64,000 nucleotides of DNA from Chitinophaga caeni (GCF_002557795.1 NZ_CP023777.1:3357001-3421000); one strand, 5' to 3'. Numbered from the stretch's first letter, positions 30,773-41,423 are shown. The notes: generated by a model from the letters alone, not told the origin. Numbers and translations: made by a program.

Positions 30773-33232
30773 TCAGCGATTCAGTTTATCATTTAGTAAT
30801 TTCATATAATATCCACCTACCACACTTCTTGCTTGGAAACCGATATGCTTACCGTTAGTAGTTTCATGCCAATCGCTTAAAGGGATGCGATCAGTCGTTT
30901 CCAAGGCAAATTTGTAAATTGGGTCGATGAAGGCAGCGAAATCGGCTTGGTTATCCGTGAGAGTTGCCGTCCACATGATCCAATCGTTCTTAGTGTATGT
31001 ACGGCGACTATCCAACGGTAATCCGTATGCATGCTGCTTGCCGAGGTAGTAGGCAATTTCCTTCTTTGCCACGGAAGCCGGGAAAATATTCAAGCCCAGC
31101 ACCTTATCCCAAACCAGGTTGTATTTCTGGCTCCAGGTATTATTCTTATCGAATGTTAACGCGTAGTGATCACCTTCATCGGCCATCTGCATCCATCTTT
31201 TTGCCATATTGCGGGCTGTATCCCGGTATTGTTGCGCTATTTCTTTATGACCTAGCATATCGGCCAACATACTATAACAGCCGATGCCTACTATCGCTTT
31301 AACCGATAAATTTGTATTCCTGGCAAGGTGACCGGCAAAGTCATCCGTGCACAACTGGTTGGCAGGGTCGAAACCATCCGTTACTAAGAAATTTACCCAT
31401 TGCGTCAGGGTGTTCCAATGTTTTTTAGCGTAGTTCGCATTGCCTTCAACCTTGGCGATAGCCGCGGTGAGGATAATCATATTTCCGGATTCTTCCACCG
31501 GCATATCTTCCCCGTAAGTTTGACCGTTGGCTAATGGATAAGTGCCCAAGTCGTGGGCCGCGAAAGGTTTTTTCCATTTGCCGCTTTCACTATAGTAAAA
31601 AATACCGTTGAGCATCCCTTTCATCAATTCTGGATTGTATGCCAAGTATAACGGCGCAGAAGGGTAAGTAACATCCACGGTATTGATAGAACCGTTGCTA
31701 AAATTCTCTTTTGACAAGAACAATAATTCTCCTTGCGGGCTTTTTACCAATTTATGCGCGGCAATACTTTGACGGTAGGCCAGCACTGATAAGTCGGCAT
31801 ATGCTTTACCACCGCTTTTTTCCAAGTCTTTGTACAGCTCCCCGTTGAAGTCGCGGCATCGTTGCATCACCTTTTTATAGTCTTTAGCCGCAGTAGACAA
31901 TTCTTGCTCAATGGTTTGACCATATTCCGTTTGCCACCAAGGTTTCAGATTCGTACCGAAATATTGAATGGCATATTCATCATCATAACCGATTAGAAAG
32001 AATTGTTCTTTAGTTGAAGCGCCAACAACACCTAAATCGGCGGTAGTATTCAATACCAGCCGTGTTCCTTCAAGTTTATGCTTGCCTTTAATGCTACCCG
32101 GGTTAAGGAAAGACGGGGTGGCTTCTGCCACTGGGCTGATATATTGATGTACCTGTTTGCTTTTAGGAGCGCCGATGTACAGGTAGCCCCAATCAATTCT
32201 CAGGTCATCTCCCTTTTTAGCTAATACTGACTGGCTTAGCGTACCGGCTTTCAACAGTTGGAGATTTTTGGTAGAGGCATCGCTGGCTACTACAGGTTGA
32301 ATGCCCGAGTTGGTAGCTAGGTTGGCAGAAGCGCCTAAATACGCACTTACCCGGTGCTTGCTGCCGTCATTTGAACGAACGCTGTAAGTAATATAAGATA
32401 CCGGGCGAGACAATAATTTAAGGTCTGTAATGATCAGCGGAGAAGTAAAAGTTACCCTGGCATCTACAGGCCCACAACTGAAATCATAAATTGTTTGCGT
32501 GGCATTGATCGTAACATTTTTCTGAACAGCCGTTAATACCGACTCATCTAGCTTTTGAGGCACATCCACAGAAATGCCTGCATCGATAAAGGCATCCCCA
32601 CCGGTATTCACCACGTGAATAGCCAAGATATTTTCGCCCTTTTTCAGTTTCGACACGGCGGCTTCATCGATCGGGAAGTATTCATAATTTCGGGTAACGC
32701 CTTTGCGGCTGTGGATCAAGGAACCGTTCAGGTAAACTTCCGCATCATCATCATACTTGATATACAAATAAGCTTTCCCTTTCGGAATGTCATTATTGAT
32801 TGTAAAATGGCGCCTCAACCAAATCTCGCGGCTATTCCAAATAGTTCCTGCGCCGATACCGGGTAAAGTAAAGGGAGCCGCCCCGCTTTTCCAAGAAGCA
32901 TCATTAAAACCGGGTTGTTGCCAATCCCCGGAGGGTTTTTGGGTTACATATTTGGCATCGTACGCATTTTCTTCGCTGAGTGGCGCCACCGTTTTGTAGT
33001 TGCGGCCTTCATGGCCGATTAATCTATAAAATTTGCCATCCACGTTCAGCATTCCTACAATTGACTGCTCTGCACCTGTCCAATGTTTGGTAGGGGAAGC
33101 ATTTAATTGATCTGTCATCGACCAAATACTAAAATAGGGGTCATGTGTAATCAATGGATAGGCCGGCGCTTTTTGTTGGGCTGATACGAGTTTTCCTAAG
33201 ATCAACAATAGGAATGTTAAGGTTTTTTTCAT
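30773..33232 (-). CDS. Glutaminase-type protein (DUF4964-DUF5127-DUF4965-DUF1793)
   Basis: 819 residues with signal peptide (to about residue 18, LVSAQ). Start: APAYPLITHDPYFSIWSMTD (DUF4964). A galactose-binding-like jelly roll is inserted (WQQPGFNDASWKSG to LAIHVVNTGGDAFIDAG), then DUF5127 and the large helical DUF4965/1793 part (YRQSIAAHKLV, YNPELMKGMLNGIFYYSESG, WKKPFAAHDLGTYP, NNTWSQKYNLVWDKVLGLN). This family is annotated as glutaminase after fungal GtaA, but in Bacteroidota it occurs in glycan loci and its alpha/alpha toroid looks like a glycosidase; true activity is uncertain. Same strand as the sulfatase 108 bases upstream. Confidence 0.88.
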   Translation of the reverse strand: MKKTLTFLLLILGKLVSAQQKAPAYPLITHDPYFSIWSMTDQLNASPTKHWTGAEQSIVGMLNVDGKFYRLIGHEGRNYKTVAPLSEENAYDAKYVTQKPSGDWQQPGFNDASWKSGAAPFTLPGIGAGTIWNSREIWLRRHFTINNDIPKGKAYLYIKYDDDAEVYLNGSLIHSRKGVTRNYEYFPIDEAAVSKLKKGENILAIHVVNTGGDAFIDAGISVDVPQKLDESVLTAVQKNVTINATQTIYDFSCGPVDARVTFTSPLIITDLKLLSRPVSYITYSVRSNDGSKHRVSAYLGASANLATNSGIQPVVASDASTKNLQLLKAGTLSQSVLAKKGDDLRIDWGYLYIGAPKSKQVHQYISPVAEATPSFLNPGSIKGKHKLEGTRLVLNTTADLGVVGASTKEQFFLIGYDDEYAIQYFGTNLKPWWQTEYGQTIEQELSTAAKDYKKVMQRCRDFNGELYKDLEKSGGKAYADLSVLAYRQSIAAHKLVKSPQGELLFLSKENFSNGSINTVDVTYPSAPLYLAYNPELMKGMLNGIFYYSESGKWKKPFAAHDLGTYPLANGQTYGEDMPVEESGNMIILTAAIAKVEGNANYAKKHWNTLTQWVNFLVTDGFDPANQLCTDDFAGHLARNTNLSVKAIVGIGCYSMLADMLGHKEIAQQYRDTARNMAKRWMQMADEGDHYALTFDKNNTWSQKYNLVWDKVLGLNIFPASVAKKEIAYYLGKQHAYGLPLDSRRTYTKNDWIMWTATLTDNQADFAAFIDPIYKFALETTDRIPLSDWHETTNGKHIGFQARSVVGGYYMKLLNDKLNR

Positions 33233-33340
33233 CTAATTAAGTTTAATAAAATTGCTACCAGTTTTTGAAAGAAATTACTCAAAGTGTACCTGTTACTTCT
33301 CTATGCAAAATCTATCGCGTTATGGAATATGATTACTAGG

Positions 33341-35020
33341 TTAATGACTTTTCTTTGGTAAGGCATGATGTTCATGTGCCCATTGTTGCCATTGGTTGGA
33401 AAGTTTTTCAACGATTTCAGGATGTTGTCCCGCCAAATCATTAAGCTCCGTTTGATCTTCCCCGATTTTATATAAGTGCCAGGTACTATCAGACGATAAG
33501 GAAACCATTTTCCAATTTGCATCCCGTACATACCTGGCATTGTAATGCTCGTTGTACAACGGTGTTCTCGGCTGCACTTTACCATCCTTGATGGCTGGAA
33601 CCAGGCTCTTCCCGGAATAGGGGCTGATCTTATGCCCGTTATACTCTCCCGGATAAGTGGCCCCTGCCAGCTCGATGAAAGTTGGCATGAAATCCATGAC
33701 GTGGCCAACCTGGGTTGAATAACCACCTTTTTGAGCAGTTCCGGACGGCCAATGTACGATCATCGGCGTATGGATTCCTCCTTCGTAGGATTGTGCCTTC
33801 GCATATTGATAAGGTGTATTGGCAACGTTCGCCCAACGTGGACCGATAGAAGCGAATACTTGCTCCGTGCCCGGCATTACTTTCTTATGCACGGGGTAAA
33901 CTATTTTTTGACCATTCCTCGTTTCGCTCGGACGGTCAAAACCGGTACCATAGCGACTGCAATCCTCCGGGCTGGCGCCATTATCGCTCAGGAAAACGAT
34001 CAGGGTATTCTCCCACTCCCCGGTTTCTTTCAAGGTCTTGATAATTCGGCCAATTCCTTGATCCATCCTGTCAACCATGGCGGCATGAACAGCCATGGCG
34101 CGGGCATCCCAAGCAGAGTCGGGGTTTTGTTCCCAAGCCAGGTCGCTGTGCCAGCGTGGTGATAAAGGTGCTTTCAAGGTATCGATTAACCCCATTTGCG
34201 CCATCCTCCGGTAACGGGCTTGCCGGGTAGCGTCCCAACCTTTTTTATAGGTGTCTTTATATTTTTCAATATCTTCTTCTTTTGCCATTAAAGGCCAATG
34301 CGGCGCTGTATGGGCAACATATAAAAAGAACGGTTTATCTTCCTTGCTAAATTGCCTGATATAGCTTACGGCAGTATCATTGATAGCATCGGTATGATAA
34401 TACCCGGCAGGAACATGTTCCACCGCGTTGGTACCATTCACAAGGCTGAAAGGATCAAAATAGTCCACGACACCCCAAATATTACCATAATACTTTTCGA
34501 AACCCCTGTTAACCGGGTATTGCTCCACCGGGGAAAAATAAGGGTGTGAAGCCTGGTGATTCAACCATTTTAACTGCTCTTCCCCCCTTGGTTGTTCAAT
34601 GGTGTTGGAAACATGCCATTTACCGCTCATAGCCGTATGGTAACCTGCACTTTTCAGTACCTCGGCTAATGTAACCGTATTTTCTGTGAGGTAGCCCCGG
34701 TATCCCGGTTCATGGCGATCGCTCGTCATTTCCCCGATGCCCGCATCATGATTGTATAGGCCGGTTAGGAGAGAAGCCCTGGAGGGACAGCAACGGGAAG
34801 TGTTATAGAATTGTGTAAACCGCGTTCCACCGGCTGCGAGGGCATCCAAATTGGGTGTCTGGATTTCGCCACCGTAACAACCGATATCCGAATATCCAAG
34901 ATCATCTGCCAGGATCAGTATGATATTGGGTCGTTTGCTTTGATCCTTGTCCTTCGCGGCATTTTTGCAAGCGGTCAGCAGGCTTGCGAAAATACCCGTG
35001 TATACCAAATACCTTTTCAT
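33341..35020 (-). CDS. Arylsulfatase-type sulfatase, lipoprotein
   Basis: 559 residues; lipoprotein signal ending LLTA-C18. Alkaline-phosphatase-superfamily sulfatase: metal ligands D39-D40 in [10 protein letters not shown], formylglycine site C77-C-P-S-R81 with LLTG after it, then GKWHV, HTAPHWP and [12 protein letters not shown]. Cysteine type, so it needs maturation by a formylglycine-generating or anSME enzyme, not found in the window. Typical length and C-terminal region ([29 protein letters not shown]). It removes sulfate esters from glycans or aryl compounds in the periplasm or at the surface. A MITE separates its start from sequence further upstream by only 31 bases. Confidence 0.92.
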   Translation of the reverse strand: MKRYLVYTGIFASLLTACKNAAKDKDQSKRPNIILILADDLGYSDIGCYGGEIQTPNLDALAAGGTRFTQFYNTSRCCPSRASLLTGLYNHDAGIGEMTSDRHEPGYRGYLTENTVTLAEVLKSAGYHTAMSGKWHVSNTIEQPRGEEQLKWLNHQASHPYFSPVEQYPVNRGFEKYYGNIWGVVDYFDPFSLVNGTNAVEHVPAGYYHTDAINDTAVSYIRQFSKEDKPFFLYVAHTAPHWPLMAKEEDIEKYKDTYKKGWDATRQARYRRMAQMGLIDTLKAPLSPRWHSDLAWEQNPDSAWDARAMAVHAAMVDRMDQGIGRIIKTLKETGEWENTLIVFLSDNGASPEDCSRYGTGFDRPSETRNGQKIVYPVHKKVMPGTEQVFASIGPRWANVANTPYQYAKAQSYEGGIHTPMIVHWPSGTAQKGGYSTQVGHVMDFMPTFIELAGATYPGEYNGHKISPYSGKSLVPAIKDGKVQPRTPLYNEHYNARYVRDANWKMVSLSSDSTWHLYKIGEDQTELNDLAGQHPEIVEKLSNQWQQWAHEHHALPKKSH

Positions 35021-35050
35021 TTTATTCCGTCTCCAATTATTGATTTAAAT

Positions 35051-35359
35051 ACATTATTGTCCGACTAAATTTTAACCGGGGAGGACTTTTAATCTCTCAA
35101 TAGTTCGATTCAATGTTCATCTGCCCGTTTCTTGTACTTTTTTGCTTGCCCCAAAAAGGGCACAAATTGGCCATTACGGCCGCCAATTTGATCACTCGAT
35201 CCGGCTTTTGTACTACTGTATGGCCCAGCTACCCTTCGCTATCAACAGTGCTAAGTTCCACGGTTCTCTTGGCAGAGCTGAATAGATCATCCTTTGCTTA
35301 TGTCCTTGACCAGGTAAGGAATCCAAGTAAATTGAATGCAATTTTAGTTGGACAATAAT
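35051..35359 (-). mobile_element. MITE copy C upstream of the sulfatase
   Basis: 309 bases in reverse orientation. Ends ACATTATTGTCCGACTAAA and TTTAGTTGGACAATAAT. GATTTAAAT flanks it (35042-35050 and 35360-35368), an exact 9-bp duplication. It lies 31 bases upstream of the sulfatase start codon, so the promoter must be inside it or have been displaced. Confidence 0.88.
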
Positions 35360-35368
35360 GATTTAAAT

Positions 35369-35660
35369 GGTTAAATAATAACATCGCCATCATGAAAAAT
35401 CCTATCGTCAATAATGGTATATATGGCTTTTGACCATTTGGTACTATTATAGCAACAGAATTATTCTAAAAGAATATGGAAAATTCAGTCGATGAAATAT
35501 AATGTGAAGGAGTTTAAATGCCTGGCATACCGTATGCGCAAGCAAAAAACAAGATAGAGCATTGACAAGATACAAAACTTAAGGATATGTTTCGGGAAAA
35601 TTGCCAGGAGGTATAGAAAAGGTGTTCAATGGTCGTATTTTTACTTGGACTCATTCTACA
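35369..35660. other. Intergenic stretch without a supported gene
   Basis: AT-rich, short frames only. I could not tie any part to a known family. It separates the MITE from the terminator at 35661. Confidence 0.5.
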
Positions 35661-35696
35661 GAATAGCCTTACAAAATTGATTTTGTAAGGCTATTC
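35661..35696 (-). terminator. Terminator of the GLPGLI operon
   Basis: Perfect palindrome of 36 bases: GAATAGCCTTACAAAAT, a 2-base centre, and its complement. It lies 20 bases past the GLPGLI gene's stop and closes the kinase-regulator-receptor-GLPGLI unit. Confidence 0.8.
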
Positions 35697-35716
35697 CAAT
35701 CATTATTTGAACCGTA

Positions 35717-36385
35717 TTATAAGCTGAGTTTTCCGTTACTTTCTTCAATAGGTACACCCTCTGGAATTTTTACGGTGCCGGGATCAACCGGTTCGAACTG
35801 TATGCTGGTGGCGAGGATAGACATTTTTTTGCTTTCCATACCTAGGATCGCCCCATAAGGGCTGTACATCCCAATAATACCTCCTTTGAAGGGTAGTTTA
35901 TCCGTTACCCATAAAGTAATCGGGCCGTCATCCGACTTAACTTTTACTTCCTTGCAGGTATAGCCAGCAATTGTCTTGGTTTTGGTGCCTATTTTAGAAG
36001 TAGATTGTTTTTCCCCGTTTTCGTCGAATTTTGTTACTATTAATTTCTTCTGGCTACCACTTTCATCGAGTTTAAAAATGGATTGACTGGCCGTTTCAAT
36101 GAACTTGATACTGTTGTCCATCTGGATTTTCATTTTTACCCCACCTTCTTCAGACTCGGTATTTTCGGGTAGCAGCATTATCTTGGCATTTCCTCCGTTG
36201 AAAAATAAAACGGATCGCACGGTAGATGTTTCGGGGATTAAGTCTTTATACTGCAATTGATCCGGTTTTAAAGTAGCATGGATATTTAAAGTTAACTCGT
36301 ATTGGATTTTACCGGATTCTTGCGCGGAAACGAATCCTGCTACGAACAAGGATAAGCATAATAATATTAGTTTCTTCATGATCAT
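35717..36385 (-). CDS. GLPGLI-family exported protein
   Basis: 222 residues; the second ATG (36379) gives a cleaner signal peptide (MKKLILLCLSLFVAGFVSAQ). A beta-rich secreted domain (IQYELTLNIHATL, TKTIAGYTCKEVKVKSDDGPITLWVTDKLPF). The family is named for a GLPGLI motif near 'LP(F/G)..GIIGMYSPYG', here LPFKGGIIGM. GLPGLI proteins are paired with CarboxypepD_reg/outer-membrane barrel receptors, exactly as here (one base after its stop). Function unknown; presumed peptide or metal handling. Last gene of the four-gene unit. Confidence 0.85.
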   Translation of the reverse strand: MIMKKLILLCLSLFVAGFVSAQESGKIQYELTLNIHATLKPDQLQYKDLIPETSTVRSVLFFNGGNAKIMLLPENTESEEGGVKMKIQMDNSIKFIETASQSIFKLDESGSQKKLIVTKFDENGEKQSTSKIGTKTKTIAGYTCKEVKVKSDDGPITLWVTDKLPFKGGIIGMYSPYGAILGMESKKMSILATSIQFEPVDPGTVKIPEGVPIEESNGKLSL

Positions 36386-36386
36386 T

Positions 36387-39149
36387 TTATTTTATTTTTT
36401 TGAATTTTCTGAATTTGTATTGAGCGCTCAATAAGAAAAATCGACCGAGTGCTGTATTGCTCCTTTCTTCGATATAACCGTTTCCGACGATACTATTGAT
36501 ACCGGCGTTTTTATTCAGTAAATCTTTCGCTTCAAGTCGCAGGGACCAGGATTTTCCAAAACCTTTTTGCAGGGCCAGGTTGAGGATGGAGATGGTTTGG
36601 TTGTAATTTTCACTCATACCAAGGGTTTGGTAAAATTCTATTGAACTTTCACATGTAAAATTCAGGGGAAGTATATGAATAGATTCCAATGAATAGTTCA
36701 ATAACCAATTGCTTTGATCTTCCAATCCCGGTATTCGCAAGCTCCGTTGATTCCATGTTGCCCTGAATTTTCCGTATAAACTGGTATGGGAACCGATATA
36801 ATAATTGGCATCTATTTGCGGGTCGATATTTAGCGAGCGGCTAGTGCTGAGAATGTTGTTGTTGTAAATACTTTGTTTGCCGTAACCTATGGAAAGGCTA
36901 GTGTTGAGATAAGAACCGTTATTTTTCAAGCGGAAACTTTGCCCGGAAGAAAGGGAGATGTTGTAGTTCCCGGAAATATTAACGGGCTTTATTACCTGTG
37001 CCCCGCTATTCAGATCGATGCCAACGCTATCTGTTACAGCAACATCTTCATATTGAGCCTTCGCATTGAGATAAAAATTTTTACCATTTTTGATATCAAA
37101 TTTCCTGAACCCGGCAGTAATGTTGTGCTTGCGAAGGGGCGACAAGTCCGGATTCCCCATCCTGATATATAATGGATCACTCTTGTCGACTAAGCCTTGC
37201 AGATTTTGAATAGAAGGCAGCGACGTATTATAATTGTATTGAAATTTTAAGCGCGATGTTTGTGTCCACTTGTATTCTGAAATGATTTCCGGGGCGAAGG
37301 CGGAGAATTTTTGATCGATGGTATAGTCCTGCCATTGTGAACTACCTTTTAATTCGTTCCGGATAAAACCTGCGTTCGCCGTGAAATTGAATCGATCCCA
37401 ATTCCCGGCCAGCGCCAGCTTGGATTGGCTTTGCCATTGATCCGTTTCTAATAAATCGCTGAGGTCAGGGTTTAAATTGGGATATTGATCGTCTTTAATC
37501 CTGGTATCGTACCGGGCACTGCCTAGATATAGACGTTGTCCTGCCTGTAGGAATAAATGCCGGCTAACCGGCATCGTATATATCCCGTTGATATTCGTGT
37601 GGAATTGCCGGCTTTCGTTATCAGAAAGCTGGTTAATATCTACCTGCTCTTCATTTTTGACATTATAAAATTTTGTGCTGGAATGATTGGATTGATTTTG
37701 CCGGAAAGCATATATTTCGGGTTTCACATTTATCATTAAGGTATTGCCCGGGCGTTTAAAACGGTGGCGCAACAAGATATCCATGGCCCCGGTAACCTGC
37801 CGGGATGTAGCATGTAAATTCGCTGTTCCTTCATTCAATAGATCACCCTTCAAACCCAGGGAACTGAAATCACGGTTTTGCGATGAACTGTTTCTATTGA
37901 TATAAAAATTGGGATTGAACTTGATACTACTTCTAGGATTGATTTTCCAATCGGCGCTAATACCTATTCTATGATTTATCATGTCCTGCACTTGATTGCC
38001 CTGTTGCAGGTATTGATAACTCGTATCAACTAATTGCACTAGTTTGTTGTATTCAAATTGGTTCGTGTTTTTGGATTGATTGAAAAAGTAATCGCTTCTC
38101 CAACTAAGATTTTTCCAGTCATTGTTAAAATTCAGTCCACCGAATAATACATCCGTCATACCGACCGGCCTGGCGATTTCAGATAGTGCTTCCGCCGATC
38201 CACTGATGCTGACCCCTTTCATATGCATTAGATCTGATAAGGCAGCAGGGGGGAGGTTATTCAACATATCAGGGTTGCTGGAAGCCATGCGGATTAACTC
38301 CGCGGAACTGAAACCGGATTTGTTCACATTATTGCCTTTTAATAGGGCCGATAGCTGCATATCATCAACCAGGCTATTGATATTAAACCCGGCATCATAC
38401 CGGTCCCGGTTACCGAATCCCGCATGTGCATTTCCAAAAATGCCCCGTTTACTGTTTTTCTTGGTCACGAGGTTGATGGTTTTAGTTTCCTGTCCATCCT
38501 TAATACCGGTAAATTCAGCCATTTCACTTTGTTTATCTAGCACTTGGACTTTGTCGATCATGTCAGCCGGGAGATTCTTGGAAGCAATAGCTGGGTCGCT
38601 ACCGAAGAACTCTTTACCATCTACTAAAATTCTTTGAACAGTTTCGCCTTGTGCCTTGATGCTGCCGTCACGGTCAACTTGTACTCCGGGCAATTTTCGT
38701 AAAAGCTCTTCTACTACGGCGCCATCTTTCGTCTTGAAGCGGGAAGCGTTGTACTCGATGGTATCACCCTTCATACTGACCGGTGGGGTATTATCCCTTA
38801 CGGTAACTTCTTTCAATTGAACCGCCTTGTTTTCCTGCAACGTAATTTTCGCAGGTAATGCAGCAAAGGAGCCTTCACCGATCGAGAAGGGGAGTTCCAG
38901 GTTATGGTAACCCATGGCATTCATTTTAAGCCAATAATTACCCGGGTTTAAACCCATGATGATATTGCCGAGCGAGTCGGTCATACCTTGCAGCATCATA
39001 TCACCCGTCTTGTCATTAAAGACGCCAAAGCGTTGATACGCCATGGGCGTTTTTTTATCATGAGCTAATATTTGGGTTTTCACAGGCCCGTTTTGGGCTC
39101 GTGATGCCGTGGTGAGTAATATGAATAAAAGTAAATGTATGATCCGCAT
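36387..39149 (-). CDS. Outer-membrane beta-barrel receptor (TonB-dependent-like, OMP_b-brl_3 type)
   Basis: 920 residues with signal peptide (to about 18). CarboxypepD_reg-like start (TQILAHDKKTPMAYQ), a long spacer LQENKAVQLKEVTV, plug (DGAVVEELLRKLPGVQVDRD, GETVQRILVDGKEFFGSDPA, INLVTKKNSKRGIFGNAHAG) and an outer-membrane barrel ending SAQYKFRKFKKIK. It lacks the STN domain. Unlike SusC, it has no SusD partner; its partner is the GLPGLI protein one base downstream. It probably transports or exports a peptide or metal-linked ligand. Controlled by the two-component pair upstream; candidate regulator sites lie just ahead of its start. Confidence 0.9.
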   Translation of the reverse strand: MRIIHLLLFILLTTASRAQNGPVKTQILAHDKKTPMAYQRFGVFNDKTGDMMLQGMTDSLGNIIMGLNPGNYWLKMNAMGYHNLELPFSIGEGSFAALPAKITLQENKAVQLKEVTVRDNTPPVSMKGDTIEYNASRFKTKDGAVVEELLRKLPGVQVDRDGSIKAQGETVQRILVDGKEFFGSDPAIASKNLPADMIDKVQVLDKQSEMAEFTGIKDGQETKTINLVTKKNSKRGIFGNAHAGFGNRDRYDAGFNINSLVDDMQLSALLKGNNVNKSGFSSAELIRMASSNPDMLNNLPPAALSDLMHMKGVSISGSAEALSEIARPVGMTDVLFGGLNFNNDWKNLSWRSDYFFNQSKNTNQFEYNKLVQLVDTSYQYLQQGNQVQDMINHRIGISADWKINPRSSIKFNPNFYINRNSSSQNRDFSSLGLKGDLLNEGTANLHATSRQVTGAMDILLRHRFKRPGNTLMINVKPEIYAFRQNQSNHSSTKFYNVKNEEQVDINQLSDNESRQFHTNINGIYTMPVSRHLFLQAGQRLYLGSARYDTRIKDDQYPNLNPDLSDLLETDQWQSQSKLALAGNWDRFNFTANAGFIRNELKGSSQWQDYTIDQKFSAFAPEIISEYKWTQTSRLKFQYNYNTSLPSIQNLQGLVDKSDPLYIRMGNPDLSPLRKHNITAGFRKFDIKNGKNFYLNAKAQYEDVAVTDSVGIDLNSGAQVIKPVNISGNYNISLSSGQSFRLKNNGSYLNTSLSIGYGKQSIYNNNILSTSRSLNIDPQIDANYYIGSHTSLYGKFRATWNQRSLRIPGLEDQSNWLLNYSLESIHILPLNFTCESSIEFYQTLGMSENYNQTISILNLALQKGFGKSWSLRLEAKDLLNKNAGINSIVGNGYIEERSNTALGRFFLLSAQYKFRKFKKIK

Positions 39150-39204
39150 ATTGCTTTAGCCATTTGTATGATACAAAGCTAGCTAGCGGATCTAGGAAAG
39201 CGGG

Positions 39205-39233
39205 TTAATGAAGTTGAACTTAACCTTAATGAA
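39205..39233. promoter_or_regulatory. Candidate response-regulator site before the receptor gene
   Basis: Two TTAATGAA copies (39205-39212 and 39226-39233), start-to-start 21 bases (two turns), in the 93-base gap between the regulator and receptor genes. The same octamer, on the other strand, occurs twice before the kinase gene. Confidence 0.4.
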
Positions 39234-39242
39234 CATGAATAT

Positions 39243-39944
39243 TTAAATCACGAGCTTGATGCCTTTACCCCTGACATTTATAATTTGAACTTTTTCGTCA
39301 CCGGAAAGGAACTTACGCAGCCGGGAAATGTAAACATCCATATTCCGGGCATTGAAAAAACTATCATCCCCCCAGAGTTGAAGTAATATGTCTTTCCTGG
39401 GTGTTATATTGCGGAGGTTGTCCGTAAGCATTTTGAGGATGTCGGCTTCGCGTTGCGACAGGCGTTGAATTTCTTTATCAAGATGAAGTTCCAGCCGGTT
39501 GTAATCGAAACGGTATTGACCAATTGATACGATGGTATTGGGGCCCGGTAGCATGGCAACCGAACCTGCGCTTTGCTTGGATCGTTTCAGGAGCGCCTGC
39601 ATCCGGAGGATGAGTTCTTCTATGCTAAAGGGTTTCTTAATATAATCATCAGCGCCTACATGAAATCCCTGGATAACGTCCTGCGTTTCGCTTTTTGCCG
39701 TGAGGAAGATGAGGGGCGTTTGTTGATCCACCGTCCTGATTTCCTTGACCATAGAGATACCATCTTTTTTAGGCATCATGATATCTACGATGCAGATATC
39801 GGGTTTAAATTCCTTGAAGGCGCTGAAGCCCTCCAGCCCGTTAGCAGCGAGGCATACCTCGAACCCTTTGAGCGCAAGCGTTTCTTTTAAAACACCTGCG
39901 AGTACGAGTTCGTCTTCTACCAATAAAACTTTGATTACTTCCAT
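39243..39944 (-). CDS. OmpR-family response regulator
   Basis: 233 residues. Receiver domain 1-120: acidic E10-D11, phospho-acceptor D54 in CIVDIMMPKKDG, T82 and K84 in IFLTAKSE. Winged-helix domain from about 145 (YRFDYNRLELHLDKEIQRLS, READILKMLTDN, LLQLWGDDSFFNARNMDVYI, RLRKFLSGDEKVQIINVRGKG). Overlaps the kinase gene by 10 bases, so the pair is one system. Likely targets are its own operon and the receptor/GLPGLI genes. Confidence 0.93.
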   Translation of the reverse strand: MEVIKVLLVEDELVLAGVLKETLALKGFEVCLAANGLEGFSAFKEFKPDICIVDIMMPKKDGISMVKEIRTVDQQTPLIFLTAKSETQDVIQGFHVGADDYIKKPFSIEELILRMQALLKRSKQSAGSVAMLPGPNTIVSIGQYRFDYNRLELHLDKEIQRLSQREADILKMLTDNLRNITPRKDILLQLWGDDSFFNARNMDVYISRLRKFLSGDEKVQIINVRGKGIKLVI

Positions 39945-41386
39945 ACTTTTTTCAATTGGATGCTGAACGTGCTGCCCTTTCCCGGTTCCGTTTTCACGCC
40001 GATGCTACCCCCGAGATGTGACAATAAACTCTTAACATGACTTAAACCTAAACCGTAGCCCTTTACATCGTGGATATTGCCATGTGGCACCCGGTAGAAT
40101 TTATCAAAAATAAAAGGCAATTGAGATTTCTCAATCCCTAAGCCCTCATCTGTGATATCGATCTGGATATATTGATTTTCTTCGCTTAAGTGGATCACTA
40201 CCGGTTTCGTATCCCGGGGACTATACTTGATAGCATTATCGACCAGGTTAGACAAAACCGTTTCAAGATGTAAAGCCTGGGTTTGAATGACGGGATCCGT
40301 TAACTTATTATCAATCGATATCTCGACACCGGGAAGGGAGCGAAACCTATCGGCCACCTTATTCACCAAGACACCGAGATTTATTTCCCGCAGCGATTCC
40401 TGGAAACCCTCTTTATTTTCTAATCTCGTTAAGTGGATGATCCGATCCAGTTGTACTTGTAGTTTTTTCAATTCATCGCGCTCCAAGCGTAAGTACCTGC
40501 CGGTTTTTTCGGCATCATGGATACCATCAAAATTGAGCAAGGTTTCATTGGTGGCGCTCAGTATGGCAACAGGTGTTTTCAATTCATGTGTAATATTGCT
40601 GATGAAATCATTCTTCATGTCTTCCAGTTTCTTCTGTTTCAGGATGATACGCCATAGGATCCAGATGCAAAAGATGATTAACAAAACCAGGAGGAATGAC
40701 AATATGATAGGGGAGATGATTTTCAGTAACAACCAGGTACTCAAACCTTGGAATTGAGCCGCGATAGCGGGCGTTTGCGTATAATTTTCAGCCTTTAACC
40801 TGATGAAGCCCGCTTGGCTGCTGATGCTGTCTTCATTTGCAGGCTGTATGATTCTGAAGGGTAAATCGATGTTCCGGTTAGCAAGTTCTTCATCGTAAAG
40901 TTTTTTTAAGACTGCCGTATCAATCATCACGATGTTATCTCTACCCAGGAGGGACGACAGTAGCCTGGTAGGATCGACGCCGAAATTCCGCAGGTCGATA
41001 TCCTTTTTTACCAGGACGGAATCCTTGTAAGCAGTCCCGGTAGAATCATCAGCGAACAACATGACGGTACCCTTGGTAACGGTTTTCGAGCTGGGCGCTT
41101 CTTTGAAGTTAGGGGAGGATTGGAATACACTTTCGAGGTTAATGCTGCGGGAGATCGTTTTTTGTATAGCTTGTCGGCCTGTATCATTACTGGATATATA
41201 CTCCATTTTGCCCAGTTGCTGAAACAGGGCTTTGTCATAAGCCTTTTGGAAGGCATCAGCCGCCACCTGGTGGAAGCTCTGTTGCTGGCCATTGTAGACC
41301 GTATAGAGCCAATACAATTGAAATCCAAGTACCGCTATAGCAGTCGGTACCACGATCCACCATATTCTCCTGACGATTTTATCCAT
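39935..41386 (-). CDS. Membrane sensor histidine kinase
   Basis: 483 residues. Membrane helix at 9-30, periplasmic domain of about 185 residues, second helix at 215-247 (IISPIILSFLLVLLIIFCIW). HisKA box FISNITH267ELKTPV, followed by the N, G1 and G2 ATP-binding boxes (LVDNAIKYS, DEGLGIEKSQ, FDKFYRVP, GYGLGLSHVKSLLS). It senses an unknown extracytoplasmic signal and phosphorylates the regulator encoded just downstream with a 10-base overlap. First gene of the minus-strand unit; candidate regulator sites lie 38-55 bases ahead of the start. Confidence 0.93.
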   Translation of the reverse strand: MDKIVRRIWWIVVPTAIAVLGFQLYWLYTVYNGQQQSFHQVAADAFQKAYDKALFQQLGKMEYISSNDTGRQAIQKTISRSINLESVFQSSPNFKEAPSSKTVTKGTVMLFADDSTGTAYKDSVLVKKDIDLRNFGVDPTRLLSSLLGRDNIVMIDTAVLKKLYDEELANRNIDLPFRIIQPANEDSISSQAGFIRLKAENYTQTPAIAAQFQGLSTWLLLKIISPIILSFLLVLLIIFCIWILWRIILKQKKLEDMKNDFISNITHELKTPVAILSATNETLLNFDGIHDAEKTGRYLRLERDELKKLQVQLDRIIHLTRLENKEGFQESLREINLGVLVNKVADRFRSLPGVEISIDNKLTDPVIQTQALHLETVLSNLVDNAIKYSPRDTKPVVIHLSEENQYIQIDITDEGLGIEKSQLPFIFDKFYRVPHGNIHDVKGYGLGLSHVKSLLSHLGGSIGVKTEPGKGSTFSIQLKKVWK

Positions 41387-41423
41387 ACTTTAAAGATACG
41401 GCCATGAATTGATAGCTGAGCTG

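Noticed and set aside
33301..33836. Extra minus-strand frames inside the sulfatase
   Set aside because: Wholly within the sulfatase in other frames; low-complexity shadow sequences.
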